The position numbers were made by a program, and so were the translations under genes. Of a stretch of 64,000 nucleotides of DNA, positions 24,995 through 34,410 are shown piece after piece (positions within the stretch are counted from its first letter, which is position 1; each line of letters starts with the position of its first letter). Source of the stretch: Nitratireductor aquimarinus (GTDB lineage Bacteria; Pseudomonadota; Alphaproteobacteria; Rhizobiales; Rhizobiaceae); assembly GCF_017255295.1 (NCBI RefSeq), contig NZ_JAFKDE010000007.1, positions 62,001 to 126,000 of the forward strand, written 5' to 3'. The notes below the pieces were generated by a model. It was not told the DNA's origin. It made no database searches and saw nothing but the letters and a program-made list of their open reading frames with translations.

Positions 24995-25981
24995 ATGACT
25001 GTAAAATCACGCTTATGGCTGCGCGGCGTTGTTGCCGCCGGCGCTATGGCTCTGGGTCTTGGCGCGGCAAGCGCCGAGCCGATCCGCATCGGCATCGCCA
25101 ATTTCGGCGAGCATCCGCAGCTCAACACCGCGATCCAGGGTTTTAAAGACGCCATGGCCGCCGGCGGCTACGAGGAAGGCAAGGACGTTGTCTACTCCGA
25201 GAGCCACACCAATTTCGATGCATCGCTCGTGCCGCAGATGATCGCCAAGCTGCAGGCCGAAGGTCCGGTGCTCATGTACACGGTGACGACGCCGGTCTCG
25301 CAGATCGCCAAGAAGGCGCTTGCCGGTTCCGGCATTCCGATCGTCTTTTCCGCCGTCACCGATCCGGTGGCCGCCAAGCTCGTCCCCTCCTGGGAGGCCG
25401 GCGATGAAGGCATGACCGGCGCGACCGACCTGCAGGATGTCGCCGCCGTCATGGAGTTTGCCAAAAAGCTCGTTCCGGACGCAAAGCGCATCGGCCAGCC
25501 CTACAATCCGGGCGAGGCCAACGACGTGGCGCTGCTTGAAAAGGTTCAGGAAGCCGCTCCCGCCGCCGGCTTCGAGGTCGTGGCCGTGGGCGTCGACAAT
25601 GTGAACGACATTCAGCAGCGCGTCGCGTCGCTGGCCGGCAAGGCCGACGTGATCTACACGCCCGCCTCCAACCTGTTGCAGCCGGCCATCGCCGCCGTTT
25701 CGGCTGCCGCCCGACAGGCCGGCATCCCGATCATCAATTCCGATGATGGCGCCGTTTCCGATGGCGTGGTTCCGGCAAGCTTTGCCGTGAACTACCAGCA
25801 GGTCGGCCTCAACGCCGGCAAGATCGCGCTGCAGATCCTCGACGGCACGGACCCCAAGTCGATCCCGCCGATGAACCCGGCCTATGAAGATCACTCGCCG
25901 CGCATCTCGAAAAAGGCCATGGCGGCCTTCGGCCTCGAGATCCCCGAAGAGTTCGCCGACTGCAACTGCATCGTCGACTGA
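24995..25981 (+). CDS. ABC transporter substrate-binding protein (PF04392, TrpX-like)
   Basis: 328-aa exported binding protein with signal peptide (LWLRGVVAAGAMALGLGAASA). The ABC_sub_bind family pattern is clear: IRIGIANFGEHPQLNTAIQG, VLMYTVTTPVSQIAKKAL and PIVFSAVTDPVAAKLVP. Some relatives bind tryptophan or other aromatic compounds, but ligand choice is open. A conserved C-terminal DCNCIVD adds two cysteines. First gene of an SBP-ATPase-permease operon under a clear promoter and structured leader. Confidence 0.88.
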   Translation: MTVKSRLWLRGVVAAGAMALGLGAASAEPIRIGIANFGEHPQLNTAIQGFKDAMAAGGYEEGKDVVYSESHTNFDASLVPQMIAKLQAEGPVLMYTVTTPVSQIAKKALAGSGIPIVFSAVTDPVAAKLVPSWEAGDEGMTGATDLQDVAAVMEFAKKLVPDAKRIGQPYNPGEANDVALLEKVQEAAPAAGFEVVAVGVDNVNDIQQRVASLAGKADVIYTPASNLLQPAIAAVSAAARQAGIPIINSDDGAVSDGVVPASFAVNYQQVGLNAGKIALQILDGTDPKSIPPMNPAYEDHSPRISKKAMAAFGLEIPEEFADCNCIVD

Positions 25982-25996
25982 TACGGCAAGAGACCA

Positions 25997-26032
25997 GACG
26001 CGGCGTCTCCCCCTTTTCCGGGACGCCGCGTC
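25997..26032 (+). promoter_or_regulatory. Intercistronic hairpin between SBP and ATPase genes
   Basis: GACGCGGCGTC (25997-26007) and GACGCCGCGTC (26022-26032) form a perfect 11-bp stem without a downstream T-run. It probably stabilises the SBP part of the mRNA so that it is made in excess. Confidence 0.65.
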
Positions 26033-26051
26033 AGCTTTAAGGGAGGTGCCG

Positions 26052-26831
26052 GTGCTTGAAGTTCGTGCCGCACGCAAAGTGTTCTACCGGGGACAACCCG
26101 ACGAAAAGATCGCCCTCAACGGGCTCGACCTCACCCTGAAAACTGGCGAATTCGGCGTCGTGATCGGCTCCAACGGAGCGGGCAAGAGCAGCATGCTCAA
26201 TGCCATTTCCGGGTCGCTCTCGCTTGATTCAGGCCAGATCCTCATCAATGGCGATGACATCACGGCCCTGCCCGTGCACAAGCGCGCAACCCGCATTGCC
26301 CGCGTGTTTCAGGACCCCATGCTCGGCACCGCCGCAAGCATGACGGTGGCGGAAAACATGCTGCTTGCAGAGCTGCGCAGCAAGAAGCGCACGCTGCGCC
26401 ACGGGCTCAACGCCAAGCGCCTTGCCGATTACCGCGACAGGCTCGCCATTCTGGGCCTCGGCCTTGAAGAGCGGCTGGAAACACGCGTCGACCTTCTGTC
26501 CGGTGGCCAGCGCCAGTCGCTGTCGCTCATCATGGCGGTGGGCGGCTCGCCCGACCTCCTGCTGCTCGACGAGCACACAGCCGCTCTCGACCCGCGCACC
26601 GCTGACATCGTGATGGAAGCGACCGTGCGCGCGGTGGACGCGCTGAAGCTCACCACGCTTATGGTGACGCACAACATGCAGCACGCCGTCGATTACGGCC
26701 ATCGCGTCATCATGCTCAATGCCGGCCGCGTGCATCTGGAAATCGGCGGAGAAGAAAAGGCCAATGTGACCGTGGCCGACCTGGTCGGCCATTTCGCCAT
26801 CAAGACCGACAGCATGTTGCTCGCGAGCTGA
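26052..26831 (+). CDS. ABC transporter ATP-binding protein (TrpZ-like)
   Basis: 259-aa ATPase that works with the PF04392-type binding protein. Walker A VIGSNGAGKSS, signature LSGGQRQSLSLIMAV, Walker B DLLLLDEHTAALDP, switch His in VTHNMQHAV. GTG start at 26052 with GGAGG 5 nt upstream. The longer reading frame begins inside the previous gene and has no ribosome site. Stop is 5 nt before the permease. Confidence 0.9.
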   Translation: MLEVRAARKVFYRGQPDEKIALNGLDLTLKTGEFGVVIGSNGAGKSSMLNAISGSLSLDSGQILINGDDITALPVHKRATRIARVFQDPMLGTAASMTVAENMLLAELRSKKRTLRHGLNAKRLADYRDRLAILGLGLEERLETRVDLLSGGQRQSLSLIMAVGGSPDLLLLDEHTAALDPRTADIVMEATVRAVDALKLTTLMVTHNMQHAVDYGHRVIMLNAGRVHLEIGGEEKANVTVADLVGHFAIKTDSMLLAS

Positions 26832-26836
26832 CCCCG

Positions 26837-27769
26837 ATGATCGATTTTCTGCAAACCACTCTGACGAGCTTCGTCGCACTCATCCCCGTAACGCTCGCGC
26901 AAAGCCTGATCCTCGGCTTCGTCGTCGCCGGCATCATGATCCCCTTCCGCATGCTGAGCTTTCCGGATCTCACCAGCGAGGGCGCGTTTCCGCTGGGCGG
27001 CTGCGTCTGCGGCCTGGCGCTTGCGTCCGGCCTCGGGCCGCTCACGGCCATCGGACTGGCCCTGCTCACCGGCTTCATCGCCGGCTGCTGCACCGCCTTC
27101 ATCCATCTGCGCTTCCGCATCCACACGCTACTGGCCGGCATCCTGGTGATGACCATGCTCTACAGCGTGAACCTGCGCATCATGGGGCGCTCGAACCTCT
27201 CGGTGTTCGGCACGGAAACCATCTTCGACTGGGTGCCGTTCGTACAGCCGGGCTTCCCGCTCGCCAAGATCATCGCCGTCGGCCTCATCACGCTGGTGAT
27301 CTTCCTGGCGCTCAACTTCTTCTTCACGACGGAGAAGGGCACGGCAGTGCGCGCCGTGGGCGCAAACCCGGTGATGGCCGAAGCACAGGGCATCAATGTC
27401 TGGGCGGCAACCATTGGCGGCATCGGCCTTGCCGGCGCGTTCTCCGCCTTCAGCGGCGCGCTGATGGTGCAGTCGCAGGGCTTCGCCGATGTGAACATGG
27501 GCCTCGGCATCCTCATCAACGGCCTTGCGGCGCTGATGATCGGCGAGGCAATCGTCGGCAAGGCGACCGTGTGGCGGCAGCTCCTCGCGCCCTTCGCCGG
27601 CGCGATGGTCTACTACCAGCTCGTCTCGCTGTGTCTGGCGGCAGGCATGCCCCCACCCGACCTGAAGCTTGCAACCGGCGCATTCGTGCTTCTGATGCTG
27701 GCCCTGCCCACGCTGCGCGCCGCGCGCAGCCGGCAGGCGGCGACACCGCGCGAGAGCTTCCGCGAGTAG
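26837..27769 (+). CDS. ABC transporter permease (TrpY-like)
   Basis: 310-aa permease with about nine hydrophobic segments, of the LivH-related group that pairs with PF04392 binding proteins. Recognisable parts are IPFRMLSFPDLTSEGAFPLG near the N-terminus and the cytoplasmic loop TEKGTAVRAVGANPVMAEAQG. Ends near a bidirectional terminator shared with the Trm112-like gene on the other strand. Confidence 0.88.
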   Translation: MIDFLQTTLTSFVALIPVTLAQSLILGFVVAGIMIPFRMLSFPDLTSEGAFPLGGCVCGLALASGLGPLTAIGLALLTGFIAGCCTAFIHLRFRIHTLLAGILVMTMLYSVNLRIMGRSNLSVFGTETIFDWVPFVQPGFPLAKIIAVGLITLVIFLALNFFFTTEKGTAVRAVGANPVMAEAQGINVWAATIGGIGLAGAFSAFSGALMVQSQGFADVNMGLGILINGLAALMIGEAIVGKATVWRQLLAPFAGAMVYYQLVSLCLAAGMPPPDLKLATGAFVLLMLALPTLRAARSRQAATPRESFRE

Positions 27770-27778
27770 AAAACTCCG

Positions 27779-27841
27779 GGCGCGGCCCCAGAGCATTTTA
27801 CCGCTCTAATACGGTGGATGTTCTAATCGAGGGGCCGCGCC
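27779..27841. terminator. Bidirectional terminator between convergent genes
   Basis: GGCGCGGCCCC (27779-27789) pairs with GGGGCCGCGCC (27831-27841). The loop contains a second small stem, AGAGC/GCTCT. It lies at the ends of the permease and Trm112-like genes. Confidence 0.6.
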
Positions 27842-28035
27842 TCGGAAGGCAGCATGATCGGAATGCCGTCACGCACGGGATAGGCGAGCTTGGCGCTCTT
27901 CGAGACCAGTTCGCCATTCTCCCGGTCCCAGCGCAGCGGGCCCTTGGTCAGCGGGCAGACCAGAAGCTCAAGCAGCTTGCCATCCATCGGTGCGACCGCA
28001 GAGACCGCCTGACCGTCCCGTTTCTCATCATTCAT
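27823..28035 (-). CDS. Trm112/UPF0434 family protein
   Basis: 70-aa zinc-ribbon-like protein: [16 protein letters not shown] and [20 protein letters not shown] are the standard signatures. In other organisms Trm112 proteins activate methyltransferases. Bacterial versions have not been assigned a firm role. Only one cysteine of the zinc site remains (C28 region), as in many bacterial homologues. ATG 28035 matches the family size. 22 nt downstream of the Lon-N domain gene. Confidence 0.88.
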   Translation of the reverse strand: MNDEKRDGQAVSAVAPMDGKLLELLVCPLTKGPLRWDRENGELVSKSAKLAYPVRDGIPIMLPSEARPLD

Positions 28036-28057
28036 CGTCTTTTCCCTCGAGAACCCG

Positions 28058-28729
28058 TCACTGAAGCCGGTGCGTGGCGTCGCCCTCACCCTGCGCCAGA
28101 ACAATCTCCGTAATGGCGATCAGCGTGTCGGCCCGCGTCTTCAGATCAGGCGCTTCCAGAAGCGCCTGCTTTTCCGCCGGACCATAAGGCACCATCATCG
28201 ACAGGGCGTTGACGAGGCTCGCATCCTCGGCCTGATGAACACTGTCCCAGTCGGCCTCGAGATCATTGGCCTCCAGATAGGCGCGAAACGCCCGCAACAG
28301 CGCCGCACGGTCCACCTCCGGCTCTTCCGGATCGTCATGCAGATCGCTTTCGAAGGGCAGGATGCGGCACTGGCGGAACGGCGTCTTGACGCTCAGTTCC
28401 TCAAGCAGCCGGAACCGGCAAATGCCGATCAGGGTGATCAGATAGCGCCCGTCTCCCGTCTCGGAAACGGAACCCAGCCGCCCGACACACCCCACATCGC
28501 AGAGAGCCGGTTCGCCATCGGGCCGCGTCGCACCATCAAGGCGCGGCTGCACCATGCCGATGAGCCGCCCACCGGACAGCGCATGGTCCGTCATGGCCAG
28601 GTAGCGCGGCTCGAAAATGTTGAGCGGTAATCGTCCACCCGGCAGAAGCAGGGCCGCCGACAATGGAAACACGGGGATCACACTGTCGATATCGCGGCCG
28701 CTGCGATACGAAAAATTACCTGCCTTCAC
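28058..28729 (-). CDS. LON peptidase substrate-binding domain protein
   Basis: 223-aa stand-alone Lon N-terminal (PUA-like) domain without protease parts. Signature [27 protein letters not shown] at residues 18-44, then IGMVQPR and the CVGRLGSV segment. Function unknown; such proteins often lie beside thioredoxin and Trm112-like genes in Hyphomicrobiales, as here. GTG start at 28729 with GGAGA upstream. Confidence 0.88.
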   Translation of the reverse strand: MKAGNFSYRSGRDIDSVIPVFPLSAALLLPGGRLPLNIFEPRYLAMTDHALSGGRLIGMVQPRLDGATRPDGEPALCDVGCVGRLGSVSETGDGRYLITLIGICRFRLLEELSVKTPFRQCRILPFESDLHDDPEEPEVDRAALLRAFRAYLEANDLEADWDSVHQAEDASLVNALSMMVPYGPAEKQALLEAPDLKTRADTLIAITEIVLAQGEGDATHRLQ

Positions 28730-28795
28730 ACGACGTCTCCCGATGTTTACCCGATATCTGGAGCAGCCTCGCCAATAGGCAAATAATCGGGCAGC

Positions 28796-29827
28796 TTATG
28801 AGAACAGAAGCGACGACAGCTTGCGCCGCGCCGAAAGCGTTGCCGGATCGGTTGCGCCCCAGGCCTCGAAGAATTTGAGAAGCTGGGCGCGCGCGCCGTC
28901 TTCCTGCCACTCGCGATCCGCCCGCACGATGGCCAGCAGGCTTTCCGCCGCTGCCGCCCGGTCGTCCTTCGCATTCTGCAGAAGCGCCAGGTCGAAGCGG
29001 GCCTGATGGTCGTTCGGGTCGGCGGCAAGCCGCTGCTCCAGAGCGGCTGCGTCGCCCAGATCGGCCACCTGCTCGGCAAGCGCCATCTTGGCCTGCACGG
29101 CGGCGATGGGCGCTGCATCTTTCTGCTTTTCAGGAACCTGCGCAAGCACCTGTGCGGCCTGCTCCGTCTGACCCGCTTCGAAAAGCAGATCGGCAAGACC
29201 GCCAATGGCGTCCACATTCTCCGGCTCGCGCTGAAGGATCGCAGAATAGATCTGCGCAGCCATCTGCTGGTCGCCATTGGCGACAGCCTCTTTGGCGGCC
29301 TCAAGCGCGCCGGCGATCTCGTCATTGCCCGCGCCGGCGGTGAGCTTGTCGATGAACGCTTTCACCTGGCTTTCAGGCAATGCGCCCATGAACCCGTCAA
29401 CCGGCTGCCCATCCTTGAAGGCAAAGACGGCGGGGATGGACTGCACGCCGAGCTGGCCGGCAACCGCCGGGTGCTCGTCGATGTTCATCTTCACCAGCTT
29501 GACCTTGCCGCCCGCCGCGCGCACCGCATTTTCGATGATCGGGGTGAGCTGCTTGCAGGGGCCGCACCAGGGCGCCCAGAAATCCACCAGAACCGGCTGA
29601 TTGCGCGATTCCTGGATCACGTCAGCCGTGAAAGCGGCCGTCGTCGTGTCCTTGATAAGATCGGCCGCTGCGAGCTGGGGCTCATCCGACAGCGTGAAGG
29701 TCTGCGAAGCCGGCTCGGGAGCGGATGCGGGCGCTGCGCCGCCGCCGAAATCCACATTGGTGGTGTAGTCCCCACCGGCTGCGCCATAACCGCCGGACTT
29801 CCCGTAAGGATTGTCACCGTTGTTCAT
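28796..29827 (-). CDS. Thioredoxin with TPR-like C-terminus (CnoX/YbbN-like)
   Basis: 343-aa two-part protein. A Gly-rich disordered N-terminus (about 60 aa) precedes a thioredoxin domain with the redox-active WCGPC (C88, C91) and the cis-proline QSIPAV. The C-terminal half is helical with TPR-like repeats, as in YbbN/CnoX, a chaperedoxin that protects proteins against oxidation. A WCGPC motif suggests it retains oxidoreductase activity. ATG 29827 has GAGG-type ribosome site nearby. Followed by the Lon-N gene on the same strand. Confidence 0.9.
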   Translation of the reverse strand: MNNGDNPYGKSGGYGAAGGDYTTNVDFGGGAAPASAPEPASQTFTLSDEPQLAAADLIKDTTTAAFTADVIQESRNQPVLVDFWAPWCGPCKQLTPIIENAVRAAGGKVKLVKMNIDEHPAVAGQLGVQSIPAVFAFKDGQPVDGFMGALPESQVKAFIDKLTAGAGNDEIAGALEAAKEAVANGDQQMAAQIYSAILQREPENVDAIGGLADLLFEAGQTEQAAQVLAQVPEKQKDAAPIAAVQAKMALAEQVADLGDAAALEQRLAADPNDHQARFDLALLQNAKDDRAAAAESLLAIVRADREWQEDGARAQLLKFFEAWGATDPATLSARRKLSSLLFS

Positions 29828-29917
29828 AAAAGCCTCTTCCTGCTTGCGGTCCGGCTCGCTGTTCGTGCAGCGCCCGGCCGGCCGATAGAAATCGTTTCGT
29901 CGCTCCAAATGTGGCGA

Positions 29918-30415
29918 TCACTCGGTCACTTTCAAGACGAGCGGCTCATGCGCGACCGCTTCCAGAAAGCGCATCAGGTCGTCACGCCGGATGGATGTGG
30001 TCGCCTCATTGGTGAGCGGGTGCGCGTTGATGAGATCATTTTCCATCAAATCCGCGTCGAGCACCACCTTTACGCTGTGCTCTTCATCATTGATCACGCC
30101 AAAAACCGTCACCGACCCCGGCTCCACGCCGAGAAATTCCATCAGCCTGTCAGGCTTGCCGAAGGAAACGCGGCTGGCAGCGCCGATCTTGTGATGAATC
30201 GTCTTCAGATCGACCTGCGCATCCTCGTCGACGGTCACAAGAAAGAAATTATCCTTCTTGTCTTTCAGAAAGAGGTTCTTCGTGTGCCCGCCCTCAATCT
30301 CCCCGCGCAGCGACTGGGAATCTGCAACGGTGAAAAGCGGCGGGTGCCGATGGGTTTTCGCGTCGATTCCCAGCGTTTCGAGATATTCGAGCAGGTTTTC
30401 GGGAGTTTTCGGCAC
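29918..30415 (-). CDS. YbaK/ProX-type aminoacyl-tRNA deacylase
   Basis: 165-aa trans-editing protein that clears mischarged tRNA (Ala-tRNA-Pro type in ProXp-ala relatives). Visible family parts: GGHTKNLFLKDKKDNFFLV, KIGAASRVSFGKPDRLMEFLG and PGSVTVFGVIND. GTG at 30415 is preferred (AGGGG 7 nt upstream); a longer TTG start at 30436 would lack a ribosome site. Monocistronic or loosely linked to the thioredoxin gene. Confidence 0.85.
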   Translation of the reverse strand: MPKTPENLLEYLETLGIDAKTHRHPPLFTVADSQSLRGEIEGGHTKNLFLKDKKDNFFLVTVDEDAQVDLKTIHHKIGAASRVSFGKPDRLMEFLGVEPGSVTVFGVINDEEHSVKVVLDADLMENDLINAHPLTNEATTSIRRDDLMRFLEAVAHEPLVLKVTE

Positions 30416-30575
30416 GGTTTCACCCCTTTTCAACAACGGCGTCTTCAGAGCGAACTAGCCGCTGAAAGCCAGCAAATGCAAGCCCTTGAGCGACATTGAA
30501 GGTTCCTCCACCGCCGACTTTTTTGCGCCTGCGAAGGCGTTTTTAAAAAAACGCAACATCACTGTCGATTTCCTG

Positions 30576-30605
30576 TTGCATCTGCGAGCGGGATCAGACT
30601 ATAAG
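30576..30605 (+). promoter_or_regulatory. Probable promoter of tRNA-Gly
   Basis: TTGCAT (30576-30581), 18-bp spacer, TATAAG (30600-30605), 26 bp before the mature tRNA 5' end. Confidence 0.45.
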
Positions 30606-30630
30606 CCCATCGTCGGAAGCGACGAAGCGA

Positions 30631-30705
30631 GCGGGCGTAGCTCAGGGGTAGAGCACAACCTTGCCAAGGTTGGGGTCGTGAGTTCGAATCTCATCGCCCG
30701 CTCCA
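30631..30705 (+). tRNA. tRNA-Gly (GCC anticodon)
   Basis: Acceptor GCGGGCG (30631-30637) pairs with CGCCCGC (30695-30701). D-arm is GCTCAGGGGTAGAGC and the T-arm contains GTTCGAATC. The anticodon loop TTGCCAA gives GCC at 30663-30665. The CCA tail is encoded (30703-30705). All cloverleaf stems close. Confidence 0.97.
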
Positions 30706-30718
30706 GTTTCCGAAACTC

Positions 30719-30745
30719 AAAAAGCCGCGGTCATCCGCGGCTTTT
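30719..30745 (+). terminator. Intrinsic terminator after tRNA-Gly
   Basis: AAAAAGCCGCGG tcat CCGCGGCTTTT: 7-bp GC stem flanked by A- and T-runs. Confidence 0.85.
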
Positions 30746-30925
30746 GTGTTTTCCGGATCAGGAAAATCGCGCTCCCGAAAATTCCCCTGTGAAACCGGCA
30801 CTGGCCAAGCGCCCGCACGGCAGACGGCCAGACGCCTTGCAGCCAGCGCGAATTCATGCAACCCGACGCTTGTCCGGCAGCCGGCTTATGCCATGCTGAC
30901 CGTGATTTAGCTGAAGGTTTCGAGA

Positions 30926-32344
30926 ATGCTGGCTGTCCTTGTCCATATCACCATCGTCACCACTGCGACGCTCCACATCCTGCTGCGCCGCAACAGACAG
31001 CCGGAATCGCGCATGGCGTGGCTCGTCGTGGTCATGACGCTTCCATATCTCGGAGCACTCGCCTATCTGCTGCTCGGCCAGACCAGCGTTGGCCGCAAGC
31101 GCATCAAGAGGCTGACCAGCGCCTTCAACGACCTGCCGCGCCCCCCGACGCAGAACGCAGAAGCCCGGACACCGCTTTCAGCATGGGACGAAGCCCTGTT
31201 CCGGGTCGGGCGCTCCATCTCCGGCTATGAGCCGGTCAGCGGCAATCATGCAAAGCTGATGAAGGATTCGGATGCTGCGATTGATTCGATGGTGGCCGAT
31301 ATCGACGCGGCCCGCGATCACGTGCACCTCGTCTTCTACATCTGGCTGGATGACGGCAATGGCAACAAGATCGCCGATGCGCTGATGCGCGCCGCCGCGC
31401 GTGGCGTCACCTGCCGCGCCATGGTCGACGACATCGGCTCACGCGCCCTGGTGAAGACGCCGCTCTGGCGCAAGCTCTCGGAGGCCGGCGTGCACACGCG
31501 CACCGCCCTGCCCGTGGGCAATCCCTTCCTGCGCATTCTGGATGGCCGCATCGATCTGCGCAATCACCGCAAGGTGCTCGTGATCGACAACGCCATCACC
31601 TATTGCGGCAGCCAGAACTGCGCCGATCCCGCATTTCTGCCCAAGGCGAAATTCGCGCCATGGTTCGATGCCGTCATGCGCTTCACCGGGCCTGTGGTGC
31701 GCCAGAACCAGCACCTCTTCGCCAGCGACTGGATGGGCAATGGCGGCGACGACATCACCGAGATTCTGAAAGAGCCCGTGGAAGCGCCGAAAGGCGGCTT
31801 CTTCGCGCAGGTGGTGGCGACCGGCCCGACCTTCCGCGCCTCCGCCATGCCCGAAATGTTCGAGAGCCTGATTTATTCGGCGAGGCGCAGCGTGTTCATC
31901 ACCACCCCCTATTATGTGCCGACACAGGCGCTTCAGGCTGCGATCTGCGCCGCCGGCAATCGCGGCGTCGATGTCACCATCATCTTCCCCGCCCGCAACG
32001 ACGATTTCGCCGTCGGCGCGACCTGCCGCAGCCATTATGAAAGCCTGCTGGAAGCGGGCGTCAAAGTGCATGAGTTCCAGCCCGGCCTTCTGCACACGAA
32101 GTCGCTGACCGTGGATGGAGACGTGACGCTGATCGGCTCGGCCAATATGGACCGGCGCAGCTTCGACCTGAATTACGAAAACAACATCCTGCTGCACGAC
32201 CCGCAGACCACCGCCGCAATGCGCGCGCGGCAGGAGGAGTATCTCGCCCAGAGCCGGCCAATCACGCTTGAGGAGGTGCGCGGCTGGAGCATGCTCCAGC
32301 GGCTCAAGCAGAACGCACTCGCGATTGTGGGGCCGATACTCTAG
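30926..32344 (+). CDS. cls: Cardiolipin synthase
   Basis: 472-aa membrane-bound phospholipase D-family enzyme that condenses two phosphatidylglycerols into cardiolipin. Two N-terminal membrane segments (residues 1-20 and 30-50) precede two HKD motifs: H214-K216-D221 in HRKVLVIDNAITYCGSQN and H390-K392-D397 in HTKSLTVDGDVTLIGSANMD. Length and domain order match bacterial Cls. The TAG stop coincides with the first bases of a palindromic element. Confidence 0.93.
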   Translation: MLAVLVHITIVTTATLHILLRRNRQPESRMAWLVVVMTLPYLGALAYLLLGQTSVGRKRIKRLTSAFNDLPRPPTQNAEARTPLSAWDEALFRVGRSISGYEPVSGNHAKLMKDSDAAIDSMVADIDAARDHVHLVFYIWLDDGNGNKIADALMRAAARGVTCRAMVDDIGSRALVKTPLWRKLSEAGVHTRTALPVGNPFLRILDGRIDLRNHRKVLVIDNAITYCGSQNCADPAFLPKAKFAPWFDAVMRFTGPVVRQNQHLFASDWMGNGGDDITEILKEPVEAPKGGFFAQVVATGPTFRASAMPEMFESLIYSARRSVFITTPYYVPTQALQAAICAAGNRGVDVTIIFPARNDDFAVGATCRSHYESLLEAGVKVHEFQPGLLHTKSLTVDGDVTLIGSANMDRRSFDLNYENNILLHDPQTTAAMRARQEEYLAQSRPITLEEVRGWSMLQRLKQNALAIVGPIL

Positions 32345-32392
32345 AGCAATTCCAGGAAAAGTGGGGACCGGTTTTCCGTCCGGAATTGCGTA
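32345..32392. repeat. Palindromic element C (after cls)
   Basis: GCAATTCC ... GGAATTGC outer arms with an inner GGAAAAGTGG/CCGGTTTTCC dyad. Same architecture as element D at 61.97 kb (outer arms, inner AAAAGTG...TTTTC). Starts right after the cls stop codon. Confidence 0.75.
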
Positions 32393-32451
32393 AAAACAAT
32401 ACTCTAGACCCGCCTGCATGCGGACTGGAGGTACGGCCCCGGCGCGGCGCG

Positions 32452-33660
32452 TCAGTCCCCGTTGTCCGGATCGATCTGCAGATGCTCGGCGACAATCGCC
32501 GCAGCCTGCGTGAACGGCAGCACGCCGGCGCTTCCCTGCCATGGCCTCGCATCGCCGGCGAGAAGCAGCGGAACCCGCTCACGCGTGTGGTCCGTGCCTG
32601 TCCAGGTCGGGTCATTGCCGTGATCGGCGGTCAGCATGAGCAGGTCGCCGGGGCGCAGTTTCGGCAGAAGCCCGGCGAGGCGGCGATCAAACCACTCCAG
32701 CGCCCGCGCATATCCCGCCACATCGCGGCGATGGCCGTAATGACTGTCGAACTCGACGAAATTGGCAAAGACAAGATCGCCATCGGCGGCATTTTCGACC
32801 GTCTCCAGAAGCCGGTCGAACAACGCGTCGTCGTTCGGCCCCTTCAGCACGCGGGAAATGCCCTTGCCGGCGAAGATATCACCGATCTTGCCCACGGCAT
32901 GCACGGTGCGGCCAGCGGCCACCACGCGGTCGCAGATCGTGTCGCCGGGAGGCGGAATGGCGAAATCGCGCCGGTTGGCGGTGCGGGTGAAGCCGTTCTC
33001 CGCATCCCCCACGAAGGGCCGCGCGATGATGCGGCCCACATTCATCGGATGGAAAATCCCGGCTGCCGCCTCACACAGACGTAACAGCCGTTCGAGGCCG
33101 AATGTCTCCTCATGCGCAGCGATCTGCACCACGCTGTCAGCCGAGGTGTAGACGATCGGCGCGCCGGTCTCCATGTGCTCCGCGCCAAAGCGCTCCAGCA
33201 CATCCGAGCCCGAACCATGCGCATTGAAAAGCGTGCGTTCCAGCCCGCCTGCGCGCCGCAGCCGCGCCATCGCCTCTTCCGGAAAGGCCGGAACTTCGTG
33301 TGGGAAATAGTGCCAGTCCCTGGTGAGCGGCAGGCCTGCCAGCTCCCAGTGCCCGGTCTGGGTGTCCTTGCCGGCACTTTCTTCCTGAAGGGCCGCCCAG
33401 GAAGCATAGGCCTCGGGTGCGGAAAGCCCCGGCGCGGACTGGCCACAGGCCAGTTCGAGCGCGGCTCCAAGGCCAAGCGCGGAAAGATTGGGCAGATGAA
33501 GCGCGCCGGAGCGCCCCTCTTCCGCCCGGCCTGCGGCGCAGGCTTCGGCGATGTGCAGAACCGTGTTGGAACCGGCATCGCCGAACCGCTCGGCATCCGG
33601 TGCGCCGCCTATGCCCACCGAATCCAGAACGCACAGGAAGACACGACCGTTCACAGACAT
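32452..33660 (-). CDS. deoB: Phosphopentomutase
   Basis: 402-aa alkaline-phosphatase-superfamily enzyme that interconverts ribose-1-P (or deoxyribose-1-P) and ribose-5-P. The metal motif [20 protein letters not shown] at the N-terminus is the DeoB signature; further ligands lie in [13 protein letters not shown] and [18 protein letters not shown]. The gene is 3 nt after an ABC permease and is the last of six coupled genes that include a uridine-phosphorylase-like gene, which makes ribose-1-P. That context fits nucleoside breakdown. Confidence 0.93.
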   Translation of the reverse strand: MSVNGRVFLCVLDSVGIGGAPDAERFGDAGSNTVLHIAEACAAGRAEEGRSGALHLPNLSALGLGAALELACGQSAPGLSAPEAYASWAALQEESAGKDTQTGHWELAGLPLTRDWHYFPHEVPAFPEEAMARLRRAGGLERTLFNAHGSGSDVLERFGAEHMETGAPIVYTSADSVVQIAAHEETFGLERLLRLCEAAAGIFHPMNVGRIIARPFVGDAENGFTRTANRRDFAIPPPGDTICDRVVAAGRTVHAVGKIGDIFAGKGISRVLKGPNDDALFDRLLETVENAADGDLVFANFVEFDSHYGHRRDVAGYARALEWFDRRLAGLLPKLRPGDLLMLTADHGNDPTWTGTDHTRERVPLLLAGDARPWQGSAGVLPFTQAAAIVAEHLQIDPDNGD

Positions 33661-33663
33661 TCG

Positions 33664-34407
33664 TCACCCTTCCGCGAAGCGCGCCTCCATACGACGCCGC
33701 AACGCTTCGAATATTTCATAAAAGCTCCAGCCCATGAGGGAGAGGAGCAGCACCATGCCGATCACTGTGGCCGTGTCGGCGTTCTCCTGTCCAGAAGAAA
33801 GGAGGTAGCCCACGCCCTCATTGGCGCCCATCAGCTCGCCGATCACGGCAGCCGTCATGGCAAGCGTGGTCGCCACTGTCGCGCCGGCAAAGAGCGTCGG
33901 CAGCGCCGAAGGCAGTTCGATATGCAGGAAGCGCTGCAGGGGCGAGAGCTTCAGCACGCGCGCCAGATCCAGATAGGATTTGTTGACGAAGCGCAGGCCC
34001 GAAAGCATGCCCGTCATCACCGGGAAGAAGGTGACGATGGCGATCAGCACCACTTTGGGAGCCGGCCCAAGACCGAGCCAGAGCAAAAGCAATGGCGCGA
34101 TGGCGATCTTGGGCGCGGTCTGCAGAAGCAGGATGAGCGGCGTGGACATCCGCTCGGCAACGGGAAAGCGGGCAAACAGCAATGCGGCCGCGACGCCGGC
34201 CAGAGCGCCGAGCAGGAAGCCCCAGAAGATCTCGATCAATGTCACATAGACATGCCCCAGAAGATTGGCGTTCTTGTAGAGAAACACCATCCGCTCCATG
34301 ACGGCTGCCGGGCTTGGCAACAGATAATCGGGCACATTGAAGAGGAACACACCGCCGCCCCAGAGGGCGACGATGAGAACCAGACCCGCGATCCCGCGCT
34401 TCAGCAT
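33664..34407 (-). CDS. ABC transporter permease (ThiX/SsuC type), second copy
   Basis: 247-aa BPD_transp_1 permease with about six helices; the EAA loop is GLRFVNKSYLDLARVLKLSP. It is shorter and distinct from the first permease of the operon (36188-36955), so the importer probably uses a heterodimeric channel. Gap of 3 nt on both sides. Likely substrate is a pyrimidine nucleoside or base, inferred from neighbours. Confidence 0.88.
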   Translation of the reverse strand: MLKRGIAGLVLIVALWGGGVFLFNVPDYLLPSPAAVMERMVFLYKNANLLGHVYVTLIEIFWGFLLGALAGVAAALLFARFPVAERMSTPLILLLQTAPKIAIAPLLLLWLGLGPAPKVVLIAIVTFFPVMTGMLSGLRFVNKSYLDLARVLKLSPLQRFLHIELPSALPTLFAGATVATTLAMTAAVIGELMGANEGVGYLLSSGQENADTATVIGMVLLLSLMGWSFYEIFEALRRRMEARFAEG

Positions 34408-34410
34408 GGC

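Noticed and set aside
30526-30544. Small stem CGCCT/AGGCG with T-run upstream of tRNA-Gly
   Set aside because: No plus-strand gene precedes it that would need a terminator, and the stem is only 5 bp; left out of the feature list.
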